Assembly: GCF_000284595.1 (NCBI RefSeq)
Contig: NC_017671.1
Location: forward strand, 3,071,001-3,135,000
DNA: 64,000 nucleotides
Reading direction: 5' to 3'
Origin: Stenotrophomonas maltophilia D457
GTDB lineage: Bacteria > Pseudomonadota > Gammaproteobacteria > Xanthomonadales > Xanthomonadaceae
Part shown: positions 17,764-25,742 of the stretch, piece by piece
How positions within the stretch are numbered: position 1 is the stretch's first letter
Layout: every line of letters starts with the position of its first letter
Position numbers and translations under genes: made by a program
Notes under the pieces: model-generated
Seen by the model: only the letters and a program-made list of their open reading frames with translations
Told to the model about the DNA's origin: nothing
Database searches by the model: none

Positions 17764-20595
17764 GTGGACAATCAACTGAAGCAGTTTGCGCAATCTTCGC
17801 AACTCGCCGGCGGCAACGCCTCCTATGTCGAGGACCTGTACGAGCAGTACCTGGTCTCCCCGGATAGTGTCGATCCCAAATGGAAAACCTACTTCGACGG
17901 CTTCAAGGGCCGCGAAGCAGGTGACATTCCGCACTCGGCCGTCATCTCCCACATTGCGGACGCGGCCAAGGATGCGCTGAAGGCCGGTACCGGTAACGGT
18001 GCAGGCGACGAGCGCGAGCGCAATGTCGGTCGTCTGATCACCGCCTACCGTTCGCGCGGCCACCTGGACGCCCGCCTCGATCCGCTGGGCCTGGCCGCAC
18101 CGGTCAACACCCCGGATCTGGGCCTGCCGTTCCACAGCCTGTCCGATGCCGACCTCAACAGCGAGTTCAGCACTGGCGGCGTCGGCGGCCAGCCGCGCAT
18201 GAAGCTGCGCGACCTGCTGGCACGCCTGAAGGCGACCTACACCGGCTCGATCGGTGCGGAGTTCATGCACATCTCCGAGGTCGAGCAGCGCCAGTGGATC
18301 TACAAGAAGCTGGAAGCGGCCGGTGGCAACTACCAGCTGGACGCTGACACCCAGCGCCGCACCCTGGAGCGCCTGACTGCGGCCGAAGGCCTGGAGCGCT
18401 ACCTGCACACCAAGTACGTCGGCCAGAAGCGGTTCTCGCTGGAAGGCGGCGATTCGCTGATCCCGATGATGGACACCATCATCCGCAACGCCGGCAAGGA
18501 TGGCGTCAAGGATGTGGTGATCGGCATGGCCCACCGTGGCCGCCTGAACGTGCTGGTCAACACCCTGGGCAAGAACCCGCGCAAGCTGTTCGACGAGTTC
18601 GAAGGCAAGTTCGAGCACGACGAGCACGCCTCGGCCGGCGACGTGAAGTACCACATGGGCTTCTCCGCCGACGTCGCCACCGATGGCGGCCCGGTGCACC
18701 TGGCGCTGGCGTTCAACCCGTCGCACCTGGAAATCGCCGACCCGGTCGTGGCCGGTTCCGTGCGTTCGCGCCAGGAGCGCCGCAAGGACACCGCGCGCAA
18801 GCAGGTCATGCCGATCCTGATCCACGGCGACGCGGCCTTCTCCGGCCAGGGCGTGGTCATGGAACTGTTCCAGATGTCGCAGGCCCGCGGCTTCGCCGTC
18901 GGCGGCACCGTGCACATCGTGGTCAACAACCAGGTCGGCTTCACCACCTCCAACCCGCTGGATACGCGTTCCACGCGCTATGCCACCGACGTGGCGAAGA
19001 TGATCGCCGCGCCGGTCCTGCACGTGAACGGCGATGATCCGGAAGCAGTGGTGTTCGCCGCACAGCTGGCCTTCGAGTTCCGCCAGACGTTTGCCAAGGA
19101 CGTGGTCATCGACCTGATGTGCTACCGCCGCTGGGGCCACAACGAGGCCGACGAACCGGCGATCACCCAGCCGCTGATGTACCAGGTGATCCGCAAGCAC
19201 CCGACCACCCGCGAGATGTACGCCGAGCAGCTGGAAAAGGCGGGCGTGATCGCCGCCGGCGCCGGCAAGGCGATGGTCGATGCCTACCGCGAGAAGCTGG
19301 ACGCCGGTGAAGTGACCACCGAGCTGGCCAAGGTCGAGAAGACCCCGCCGAGCAGCCCGCTGTTCGTCGATTGGCCGAAGCTGCTGGAAGGCAAGTTGTC
19401 CGACCCGGTCTCGACCAAGGTCGAGAAGAACAAGCTGGTCGAGCTGGCCAAGCTGATCAACACCATTCCCGATGAAGTGCAGCTGCACTCGCGCGTGGCC
19501 AAGGTCTACGACGACCGCCGCAAGATGGCCGCCGGCGAGATCCCGGGCGACTGGGGCTTTGCCGAGAACCTGGCCTACGCCACCCTGCTCGACGAAGGCC
19601 ATGCACTGCGCCTGGTCGGCCAGGACGTGGGCCGCGGTACGTTCACGCATCGCCACGCGATCCTGCACGACCAGAAGACCGACAACTACTACATGCCGCT
19701 GCGGCAGCTGGTGGATTCGCCGGAGAAGGCCACCGTCATCGATTCGCTGCTGAGCGAAGAAGCGGTGATGGCCTACGAGTACGGCTTCTCCACCACCGAT
19801 CCGAACACGCTGTGCATCTGGGAAGGCCAGTTCGGCGACTTCGCCAACGGTGCCCAGGTGGTGATCGACCAGTTCATCGCCGCCGGTGAAGCCAAGTGGG
19901 GCCGCATTTCCGGCCTGACCCTGCTGCTGCCGCATGGCTATGAAGGGCAAGGCCCGGAACACAGCTCGGCGCGCCTGGAGCGCTTCCTGCAGCTGTGCGC
20001 GCTGGAGAACATGCTGGTGGTCGTGCCGTCGACCCCGGCCCAGGCCTTCCACATGCTGCGTCGCCAGCTGCACATGACCACCCGCAAGCCGCTGGTGGTG
20101 ATGTCGCCGAAGTCGCTGCTGCGCCACAAGCTGGCCGTGTCGACCCTGGACGAGCTGGCCAACGGCGAGTTCCAGCACCTGATCGGCGACGCCAACGCAG
20201 ACGCCAAGAAGGTCAAGCGCGTGGTGCTGTGCTCGGGCAAGGTCTATTACGACCTGCTGGAGGACCAGATCAAGCGTGGCCAGGACGACGTGGCGATCAT
20301 CCGCGTGGAGCAGCTGTATCCGTTCCCGCGTGCGCTGCTGGCGGCCGAACTGAAGAAGTACGGCAAGGCCACCGACGTGGTGTGGACGCAGGAAGAACCG
20401 CAGAACCAGGGCGCGTGGTACCAGATCCGCCACCACCTGCAGTTCTGCCTGGCCGATGGCCAGAACCTGCACTACGCCGGTCGCGCACGTTCGGCCTCGC
20501 CGGCTGCCGGTCACATGGCTGACCACGTCCGCGAGCAGCAGCAGCTGATCGCCGACGCACTGGTCAACCCGTTCAACGACACGTTCGCTGAATAA
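17764..20595 (+). CDS. sucA: 2-oxoglutarate dehydrogenase E1 component
   Basis: 943 residues. It is the thiamine-diphosphate-dependent decarboxylase of the 2-oxoglutarate dehydrogenase complex. The N-terminus (SYVEDLYEQYLVSPDSVDPKW) is the family E2-binding region. IGMAHRGRLNVLVNTLGK, NPSHLEIADPVVAGSVR, GDAAFSGQGVV and HNEADEPAITQP are the ThDP and active-site motifs, and LLLPHGYEGQGPEHSSARLE is in the C-terminal half. The start is GTG (17764), giving the family N-terminus; no strong Shine-Dalgarno sequence is visible. sucB follows after 40 bp. Length matches the family. Confidence 0.97.
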   Translation: MDNQLKQFAQSSQLAGGNASYVEDLYEQYLVSPDSVDPKWKTYFDGFKGREAGDIPHSAVISHIADAAKDALKAGTGNGAGDERERNVGRLITAYRSRGHLDARLDPLGLAAPVNTPDLGLPFHSLSDADLNSEFSTGGVGGQPRMKLRDLLARLKATYTGSIGAEFMHISEVEQRQWIYKKLEAAGGNYQLDADTQRRTLERLTAAEGLERYLHTKYVGQKRFSLEGGDSLIPMMDTIIRNAGKDGVKDVVIGMAHRGRLNVLVNTLGKNPRKLFDEFEGKFEHDEHASAGDVKYHMGFSADVATDGGPVHLALAFNPSHLEIADPVVAGSVRSRQERRKDTARKQVMPILIHGDAAFSGQGVVMELFQMSQARGFAVGGTVHIVVNNQVGFTTSNPLDTRSTRYATDVAKMIAAPVLHVNGDDPEAVVFAAQLAFEFRQTFAKDVVIDLMCYRRWGHNEADEPAITQPLMYQVIRKHPTTREMYAEQLEKAGVIAAGAGKAMVDAYREKLDAGEVTTELAKVEKTPPSSPLFVDWPKLLEGKLSDPVSTKVEKNKLVELAKLINTIPDEVQLHSRVAKVYDDRRKMAAGEIPGDWGFAENLAYATLLDEGHALRLVGQDVGRGTFTHRHAILHDQKTDNYYMPLRQLVDSPEKATVIDSLLSEEAVMAYEYGFSTTDPNTLCIWEGQFGDFANGAQVVIDQFIAAGEAKWGRISGLTLLLPHGYEGQGPEHSSARLERFLQLCALENMLVVVPSTPAQAFHMLRRQLHMTTRKPLVVMSPKSLLRHKLAVSTLDELANGEFQHLIGDANADAKKVKRVVLCSGKVYYDLLEDQIKRGQDDVAIIRVEQLYPFPRALLAAELKKYGKATDVVWTQEEPQNQGAWYQIRHHLQFCLADGQNLHYAGRARSASPAAGHMADHVREQQQLIADALVNPFNDTFAE

Positions 20596-20635
20596 TCCTC
20601 CCCCTATTTAGAAGACAAACCAGGAAGCTCCCGCA

Positions 20636-21838
20636 ATGGCCACCGAAGTCAAAGCCCCGGTACTGCCCGAATCCGTCGCCGACGGCACCATCGCCACCTG
20701 GCACAAGAAGGTGGGCGACGCCGTCAAGCGCGACGAAAACCTGCTTGACCTGGAAACCGACAAGGTCGTCCTGGAAGTGCCGTCGCCGGTCGACGGCGTG
20801 CTGAAGGAAATCAAGTTCGCCGAAGGCTCGACCGTGACCTCCAGCCAGGTCGTGGCGATCATCGAGGAAGGCGCCGTGGCAGCTGCTCCGGCACCGACCG
20901 CCGAGGCCGCTCCGGCCGCTGCTCCGGCCGCCGCCGCTCCGGCTCCGGCCGCTGCCGCTGCGCCGGCCCCGGCCGCCAAGTCGGCCGCCGATGCGCTGCC
21001 GCCGGGCGCCCGCTTCACCGCCATCACTGAAGGCGTGAACCCGGCCGATGTCGACGGCACCGGCCGTCGCGGCGCGGTCACCAAGGAAGACATCGTCAAC
21101 TTCGCCCGCAACGGCGGCGCCGGCAAGGCCGGTGGCGCACGCCCGGAAGAGCGCGTGCCGATGACCCGCATCCGCAAGCGCATCGCCGAGCGCCTGATGG
21201 AGTCGAAGAACTCCACCGCGATGCTGACCACCTTCAACGAAGTCGACCTGTCCAAGGTGTCGGCGGCGCGCAAGGAACTGCAGGACGAGTTCGTCAAGGC
21301 ACACGGCATCAAGCTGGGCTTCATGAGCTTCTTCGTGAAGGCCGCCGCCAACGCGCTGCAGCGCTTCCCGCTGGTCAACGCCTCGATCGACGGCGACGAC
21401 ATCATCTATCACGGCTACTCGGACATCTCGATCGCCGTCTCGACCGAGAAGGGCCTGGTCACGCCGGTGCTGCGCAACGTCGAGCGCATGTCGTTCGCCG
21501 ACATCGAGAAGACCATCGCCGACTACGCCAAGAAGGCCCGTGACGGCAAGCTGGGCCTGGAAGAACTGCAGGGCGGCACCTTCACCGTGACCAACGGCGG
21601 CACCTTCGGTTCGCTGCTGTCGACCCCGATCATCAACCCGCCGCAGAGCGCCATCCTGGGCATGCACGCCATCAAGGAGCGTCCGATCGCCCAGAACGGC
21701 CAGGTCGTGATCGCGCCGATGATGTACCTGGCGCTGTCCTACGACCACCGCATCATCGACGGCAAGGACTCGGTGCAGTTCCTGGTGGACATCAAGAACC
21801 AGCTGGAAAACCCGGGCCGCATGCTGTTCGGCCTGTAA
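20636..21838 (+). CDS. sucB: Dihydrolipoyllysine succinyltransferase (E2 of 2-oxoglutarate dehydrogenase)
   Basis: 400 residues: a lipoyl domain (1-77) with the modified lysine at 43 in [13 protein letters not shown], an Ala/Pro-rich linker (about 80-120), a peripheral-subunit-binding domain (about 120-155, INFARNGG-like segment), then the catalytic domain with [12 protein letters not shown] and the active-site [10 protein letters not shown] (His371). It forms the core of the complex and transfers succinyl to CoA. The Ala/Pro linker is repetitive at DNA level. AGGA precedes the ATG. It lies in one operon with sucA and lpd; sucCD are not in this window. Confidence 0.97.
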   Translation: MATEVKAPVLPESVADGTIATWHKKVGDAVKRDENLLDLETDKVVLEVPSPVDGVLKEIKFAEGSTVTSSQVVAIIEEGAVAAAPAPTAEAAPAAAPAAAAPAPAAAAAPAPAAKSAADALPPGARFTAITEGVNPADVDGTGRRGAVTKEDIVNFARNGGAGKAGGARPEERVPMTRIRKRIAERLMESKNSTAMLTTFNEVDLSKVSAARKELQDEFVKAHGIKLGFMSFFVKAAANALQRFPLVNASIDGDDIIYHGYSDISIAVSTEKGLVTPVLRNVERMSFADIEKTIADYAKKARDGKLGLEELQGGTFTVTNGGTFGSLLSTPIINPPQSAILGMHAIKERPIAQNGQVVIAPMMYLALSYDHRIIDGKDSVQFLVDIKNQLENPGRMLFGL

Positions 21839-21849
21839 GACACCTCCCG

Positions 21850-21873
21850 CCCCTCCGCGCCTGCGCGGAGGGG
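21850..21873 (+). terminator. Intercistronic hairpin between sucB and lpd
   Basis: A 10-bp stem, CCCCTCCGCG with CGCGGAGGGG, and loop CCTG, followed by TTCTGG, which is a weak T tract. It lies 12 bp after sucB and 28 bp before lpd, so it may attenuate transcription into lpd or protect the sucAB mRNA end rather than end the operon. Confidence 0.5.
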
Positions 21874-21901
21874 TTCTGGTAATGCATCAAGGAATAATTC
21901 A

Positions 21902-23338
21902 ATGGCTGAACAATTCGACGTCGTCGTCATCGGTGCCGGCCCGGCCGGTTACCACGCTGCCATCCGCGCGGCCCAGCTGGGCCTGAAGACCGCCTGCATC
22001 GATGCAGCGCTGGGCAAGGACGGCAAGCCGGCCCTCGGCGGCACCTGCCTGCGCGTGGGCTGCATCCCGTCCAAGGCGCTGCTGGATTCCTCGCGCCAGT
22101 TCTGGAACATGGGCCACATCTTTGGCGACCACGGCATCAGCTTCAAGGATGCCAAGATCGACGTCGAGGCGATGGTTGGCCGCAAGGACAAGATCGTCAA
22201 GCAGTTCACCGGCGGCATCGGCATGCTGTTCAAGGCCAACAAGGTCGCCGCCTACTACGGCTTCGGTGAACTGCAGCCGGGCAACGTGGTCAAGGTCACC
22301 CAGCATGACGGTTCCATCGTCGAGCTGAAGGGCACCAACGTCATCATCGCGGCCGGTTCGGATTCGATCGAACTGCCGTTCGCCAAGTTCGACGGCGAGA
22401 CCATCGTCGACAACGTTGGCGGCCTGGACTTCACCGAAGTGCCGAACCGCCTGGCCGTGATCGGCGCTGGCGTGATCGGCTTGGAACTGGGCAGCGTGTG
22501 GAAGCGCCTGGGCGCTGAAGTCACCATCCTGGAAGCCATGCCGGAGTTCCTGGCGGCTGCCGATGCGGAAGTGGCCAAGGCGGCTGCCAAGGAATTCAAG
22601 AAGCAGGGCCTGGACATCAAGCTCAATGCCAAGGTCTCCAAGACCGAGATCACCGGCAAGGGCAAGAAGAAGGAAGTCATCGTCACCTACACCGACGCGG
22701 AAGGCGAAAAGACCCTGACCGTGGACAAGCTGCTGGTGGCCGTTGGGCGTCGCGCCGCCACCAAGGGCCTGCTGGCCGAAGGCACCGGCGTCAAGATCAA
22801 CGAGCGCGGCCAGATCGAAGTCGATGCGCACTGCCACACCGGCGTCAACGGTGTGTGGGCAGTCGGCGACTGCGTGCGCGGCCCGATGCTGGCGCACAAG
22901 GGCTTCGAGGAAGGCATCGCGGTGGCTGAGCTGATCGCCGGCCTGCCGGGCCACGTCAACTTCGACACCATCCCGTGGGTCATCTACACCGAACCGGAAC
23001 TGGCCTGGGTCGGCAAGACCGAAGCGCAGCTGAAGGCCGAAGGCATTCCGTACAAGGCCGGCAGCTTCCCGTTCGCCGCCAACGGCCGTGCCGTGGCGAT
23101 GATCGAGCCGGCAGGCTTCGTGAAGATCCTGGCCCATGCCGAAACCGATCGCATCCTCGGCATGCACCTGGTCGGCGCCAACGTCTCCGAGCTGGTGCAC
23201 GAAGGCGTGCTGACCATGGAGTTCAGCGGTTCGGCCGATGACCTGGCCCGCATCTGCCACGCCCACCCGTCGCTGTCGGAAGTGGTCCACGACGCGGCGA
23301 TGGCGGTCAGCAAGCGCGCCATCCACAAGGCGAACTGA
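21902..23338 (+). CDS. lpd: Dihydrolipoyl dehydrogenase (E3)
   Basis: 478 residues. This flavoprotein reoxidises dihydrolipoamide with NAD+. FAD-binding VVVIGAGPAGYHAA lies at the N-terminus, the redox-active disulphide is in GGTCLRVGCIPSK (Cys49 and Cys54), a second Rossmann motif VIGAGVIGLELGSVW binds NAD, VNGVWAVGDCVRGPML is the FAD ribityl contact and HAHPSLSEVVHDAA holds the catalytic His-Glu pair. AAGGA precedes the ATG. As the last gene of the sucAB-lpd operon it probably serves the 2-oxoglutarate complex and perhaps others. The terminator at 23388 follows. Confidence 0.97.
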   Translation: MAEQFDVVVIGAGPAGYHAAIRAAQLGLKTACIDAALGKDGKPALGGTCLRVGCIPSKALLDSSRQFWNMGHIFGDHGISFKDAKIDVEAMVGRKDKIVKQFTGGIGMLFKANKVAAYYGFGELQPGNVVKVTQHDGSIVELKGTNVIIAAGSDSIELPFAKFDGETIVDNVGGLDFTEVPNRLAVIGAGVIGLELGSVWKRLGAEVTILEAMPEFLAAADAEVAKAAAKEFKKQGLDIKLNAKVSKTEITGKGKKKEVIVTYTDAEGEKTLTVDKLLVAVGRRAATKGLLAEGTGVKINERGQIEVDAHCHTGVNGVWAVGDCVRGPMLAHKGFEEGIAVAELIAGLPGHVNFDTIPWVIYTEPELAWVGKTEAQLKAEGIPYKAGSFPFAANGRAVAMIEPAGFVKILAHAETDRILGMHLVGANVSELVHEGVLTMEFSGSADDLARICHAHPSLSEVVHDAAMAVSKRAIHKAN

Positions 23339-23349
23339 TCGGCATCATG

Positions 23350-23379
23350 GTAGGTGCCGACCGTTGGTCGGCACTCACC
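23350..23379. repeat. REP element, single (GCCGACC type)
   Basis: GTAGGTGCCGACCGTTGGTC followed by GGCACTCACC: a GTAG-headed palindrome of the GCCGACC subfamily, just after lpd and before its terminator. Confidence 0.75.
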
Positions 23380-23387
23380 TGCAGACG

Positions 23388-23414
23388 AAAAACCCCGCTT
23401 CGGCGGGGTTTTTT
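23388..23414 (+). terminator. Terminator of the sucA-sucB-lpd operon
   Basis: AAAAACCCCGC-TTCG-GCGGGGTTTTTT: an 11-bp stem with a tetraloop and a run of six T. It is also active-looking on the other strand, where it would end the small-gene pair at 23487-23944. Confidence 0.9.
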
Positions 23415-23429
23415 GTTGCCCGTTTCCCT

Positions 23430-23490
23430 GTAGCGCCGAGCCCACGCTCGGCTGCCCTGCAAAGGCCGCCGAGCATGGGCCCGGCGCTAC
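23430..23490. repeat. SMAG/REP inverted pair (GCCGAGC type)
   Basis: GTAGCGCCGAGCCCACGCTC on the left and ATGGGCCCGGCGCTAC on the right, 12-bp spacer. The right end overlaps the last codon region of the minus-strand gene at 23487 by 4 bp, so the repeat supplies its stop codon. Confidence 0.85.
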
Positions 23491-23735
23491 ACCTTTCCAG
23501 CCGGCTTCTTCGGTGGATCCTCACAGACCCTGTGCTGTACCACCGTATCGCCGGCCTTCCATTGCTTGACCACCCGGCAGCGCGCCTCGGCTTTCGGCGC
23601 AGGGACCGCCGCTGCATTGGCTTCGTCAGCCGCAGCGCTCTGCTCGCGCTCCAGCCACGCCGACGGGGGTACCGGGGGTGCGGCCAGCACCGGGCCTGGC
23701 AACAGGACCAGACCGGCCAGCAGCACCCTCGTCAT
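23487..23735 (-). CDS. Small exported protein
   Basis: 82 residues with a signal peptide (MTRVLLAGLVLLPGPVLA). The mature part is Ala/Pro-rich and then has RCRVVKQWKAGDTVVQHRVCEDPPKK, a two-cysteine segment that may form a disulphide and faintly recalls exported DUF4124-like proteins. I am not certain of the family. Its ATG overlaps the stop of the upstream membrane-protein gene by 4 bp (ATGA), so the two are coupled. The stop codon TAG is formed by the GTAG head of the adjoining SMAG repeat. Confidence 0.6.
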   Translation of the reverse strand: MTRVLLAGLVLLPGPVLAAPPVPPSAWLEREQSAAADEANAAAVPAPKAEARCRVVKQWKAGDTVVQHRVCEDPPKKPAGKV

Positions 23736-23944
23736 GCGGGAACCGCCCGGCCGCCAAGCAACCGCGCCGGCAGCATGAACAGCGCGCGCAGGAAGGCGAA
23801 CAACGCCGAGAAGGTGATGCCGACCAGGCGGAACGGCAGGCTCAGCAGCCACACGAACGGCCACGCGATCAGGGCGAGGATCGCCAGCGGCCAGCACAGC
23901 ACGAACAGCAGGCACCACACACCGAGCGCGAACAGGGTCTTCAT
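23732..23944 (-). CDS. Small inner-membrane protein
   Basis: 70 residues with two hydrophobic helices (ALGVWCLLFVLCWPLAILALI and FVWLLSLPFRLVGITFSALFAFL) and a basic C-terminus. The ATG at 23944 has AGGAG six bases upstream, which decides the start over the much longer open frame running through the SMAG repeat. It overlaps the next gene by 4 bp. The family is not recognised; similar short two-helix proteins are common in Xanthomonadaceae. Confidence 0.65.
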   Translation of the reverse strand: MKTLFALGVWCLLFVLCWPLAILALIAWPFVWLLSLPFRLVGITFSALFAFLRALFMLPARLLGGRAVPA

Positions 23945-24051
23945 CACGGTCTCCTTGGGGCGGCACCCTGCCGCCTGCGGACACCTTGGCGCCCCGCCCT
24001 CGCCGCCGGCAAACGGTTTGCGACGAAACCCGGGCTGGGGGCGATGAAATC

Positions 24052-24166
24052 CGGTGCAGCTCCTGTAGAGCCCAGCCCACGCTCGGCTGCGCTTCGTTGC
24101 GATCACAGAAGACCCGCGCTGCGCGCGACAGCCGAGCGTGGGCTCGGCTCTACAGGAGCTGCACCG
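24052..24166. repeat. SMAG inverted pair extended by 21-bp arms into phoD
   Basis: The core (24065-24153) is a SMAG pair, GTAGAGCCCAGCCCACGCTC and GTGGGCTCGGCTCTAC. The complementarity runs further: CGGTGCAGCTCCTGTAGAGCC (24052-24072, 21 bp) is exactly complementary to 24146-24166. The right arm contains the last codons and the TAG stop of phoD, so the left arm is an inverted copy of the phoD 3' end. Confidence 0.85.
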
Positions 24167-25742
24167 CGCCCGGGCGGCCATGGACCACCTGGAATCGCGC
24201 CGCGGTACGCACTGCGGCATCCGGGCGCAGCACGCTGTCGGCGAAGCGGAGCTCGGCGTCCACGGTCTGCCGGTTCAGCTGCAGCTTCCACCAGCCGCGG
24301 CGGTCGCCGTCGAAATAGCGGATATGCGGGTTCTGCGGAATCGATGGCCCGTAGTACGGCCCGTACGGCGTGTCGTCGCCGCCACTGCTGATCGCCGGGG
24401 CGATGAATTCGGTGGCCACGACCGGCGCGCTGGCCGCGTCGAAATCCAGCTTCAGGTCGTTGACGAAGGTGGAATGCCAGTCGCCGCCCAGCACGATGGC
24501 ATTGCCCTGCCCGCCTGCCTGCATCGCCTGCAGCAGACGCCTGCGTGCGGCGGGATAGCCATCCCAGGCGTCGTTCCAGAAGCGCTCGCGTGGCGTGCCG
24601 CCGTCCAGCCGCAGCTGCGACATAAGCAGCTGCTGCACCACCACGTTCCAGCGCGTGCCCTGCGCGACGGCCATCGATTGCGTGAACCACGCTTCCTGCC
24701 CCGTGCCGAGCATGCTCATGCGCGGATCCAGCGCCGCTTCGCAGCGCGGTGACTCGCCCACACCGCAGGGATTGGCCGGGCGGAACTGGCGGCAATCGAG
24801 CAGGGTCAGCTGTGCCAGATCGCCGTAACGCAGGCGCCGGTGCACGCGCAGGCCGCCATTGCCCGCAGGCGTGCTGCGCATCGGCAGGTGTTCGTAGAAC
24901 GCGCGGTAGGCCGCCGCGCGGCGAACGATGAAGTCCTCGATCGACACGCTGGGCTTCTCCGGATGGATGCCCGAATAGTCGTTCTGCACCTCGTGATCGT
25001 CCCAGATCACCGCGAAGGCGTGTGCGGCATGGGCCGCCTGCAGATCCGGGTCGAGCTTGTACAGCGCGTACTGGTCACGGTAGCGCTCCAGGCTCACCGT
25101 CTCGCCACTGAAACGCGCCGCGTCCAGCATGGTGCCACGCACGTTCTGCAGCGGGCTGTATTCATACAGGTAGTCGCCGGCATGCAGCACGAGGTCGACA
25201 TCGCTCCGTGCGACATCGCGCAGCACCGGATAGTAGCCACTGTTCCAGGCCTGGCAGGTGCACAGGGCCAGCCGCAGCTGCTGCAGCTGCGTGTCCGGTA
25301 GCGACGCGGTGCGGAAGTGGCCGACCGCGCTTTCCTCATCGCCATCGCAGGCGAAGCGGTAGTAGTAGTCGCGGCCCGGGCGCAGGCCATTGACCTCCAC
25401 GTGCACCGAATGGGCCAGCTCCGGCACCGCGGCTGCAGTACCCCGCTGTACCAGCCGGCGCATGCCGGCGTCTTCGGCCACGAACCAGCGCACCGGCACC
25501 GCCCGCGACGGCATGCCGCCGCCGTTGAGCGGGTCCGGCGCCAGCCGCGTCCACAACACGGCCCCCTGTGGATCCGGATCACCGGCGGCGACACCAAGGG
25601 TGAACGGATCACGCCCCAGCCGCGGCCGTGGGCCGGCCGTGGCCAGCCCCGGCATCGCCGCCAGCGCGATCGCCGCCCCCGTGCCCTGCCACGCCATGCG
25701 CAGCAGGCGACGACGGCGTTCCGGATCCACAGGCCCGCGCAT
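24150..25742 (-). CDS. phoD: PhoD family alkaline phosphatase/phosphodiesterase, Tat-exported
   Basis: 530 residues. The N-terminus ERRRRLLRMAWQGTGAA resembles a twin-arginine signal. A PhoD N-terminal domain (about 45-140) precedes the metallophosphatase domain with LHAGDYLYEYS, FAVIWDDHEVQNDYSG and GGDWHSTFVNDL, the calcium/iron-binding motifs of the family. It should release phosphate from phosphoesters in the periplasm or outside. It starts within the stop codon of the TonB receptor gene (TGATG), so the two are coupled, and the pair is preceded by a Pho-box-like promoter. The stop codon is provided by the GTAG of the SMAG repeat. Confidence 0.92.
   Translation of the reverse strand: MRGPVDPERRRRLLRMAWQGTGAAIALAAMPGLATAGPRPRLGRDPFTLGVAAGDPDPQGAVLWTRLAPDPLNGGGMPSRAVPVRWFVAEDAGMRRLVQRGTAAAVPELAHSVHVEVNGLRPGRDYYYRFACDGDEESAVGHFRTASLPDTQLQQLRLALCTCQAWNSGYYPVLRDVARSDVDLVLHAGDYLYEYSPLQNVRGTMLDAARFSGETVSLERYRDQYALYKLDPDLQAAHAAHAFAVIWDDHEVQNDYSGIHPEKPSVSIEDFIVRRAAAYRAFYEHLPMRSTPAGNGGLRVHRRLRYGDLAQLTLLDCRQFRPANPCGVGESPRCEAALDPRMSMLGTGQEAWFTQSMAVAQGTRWNVVVQQLLMSQLRLDGGTPRERFWNDAWDGYPAARRRLLQAMQAGGQGNAIVLGGDWHSTFVNDLKLDFDAASAPVVATEFIAPAISSGGDDTPYGPYYGPSIPQNPHIRYFDGDRRGWWKLQLNRQTVDAELRFADSVLRPDAAVRTAARFQVVHGRPGAVQLL

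Noticed and set aside
17749..20526. Minus-strand open frame of 925 codons opposite sucA
   Set aside because: It mirrors sucA codon for codon, is His/Val/Gly/Gln-rich as typical of shadow frames and has no domain.
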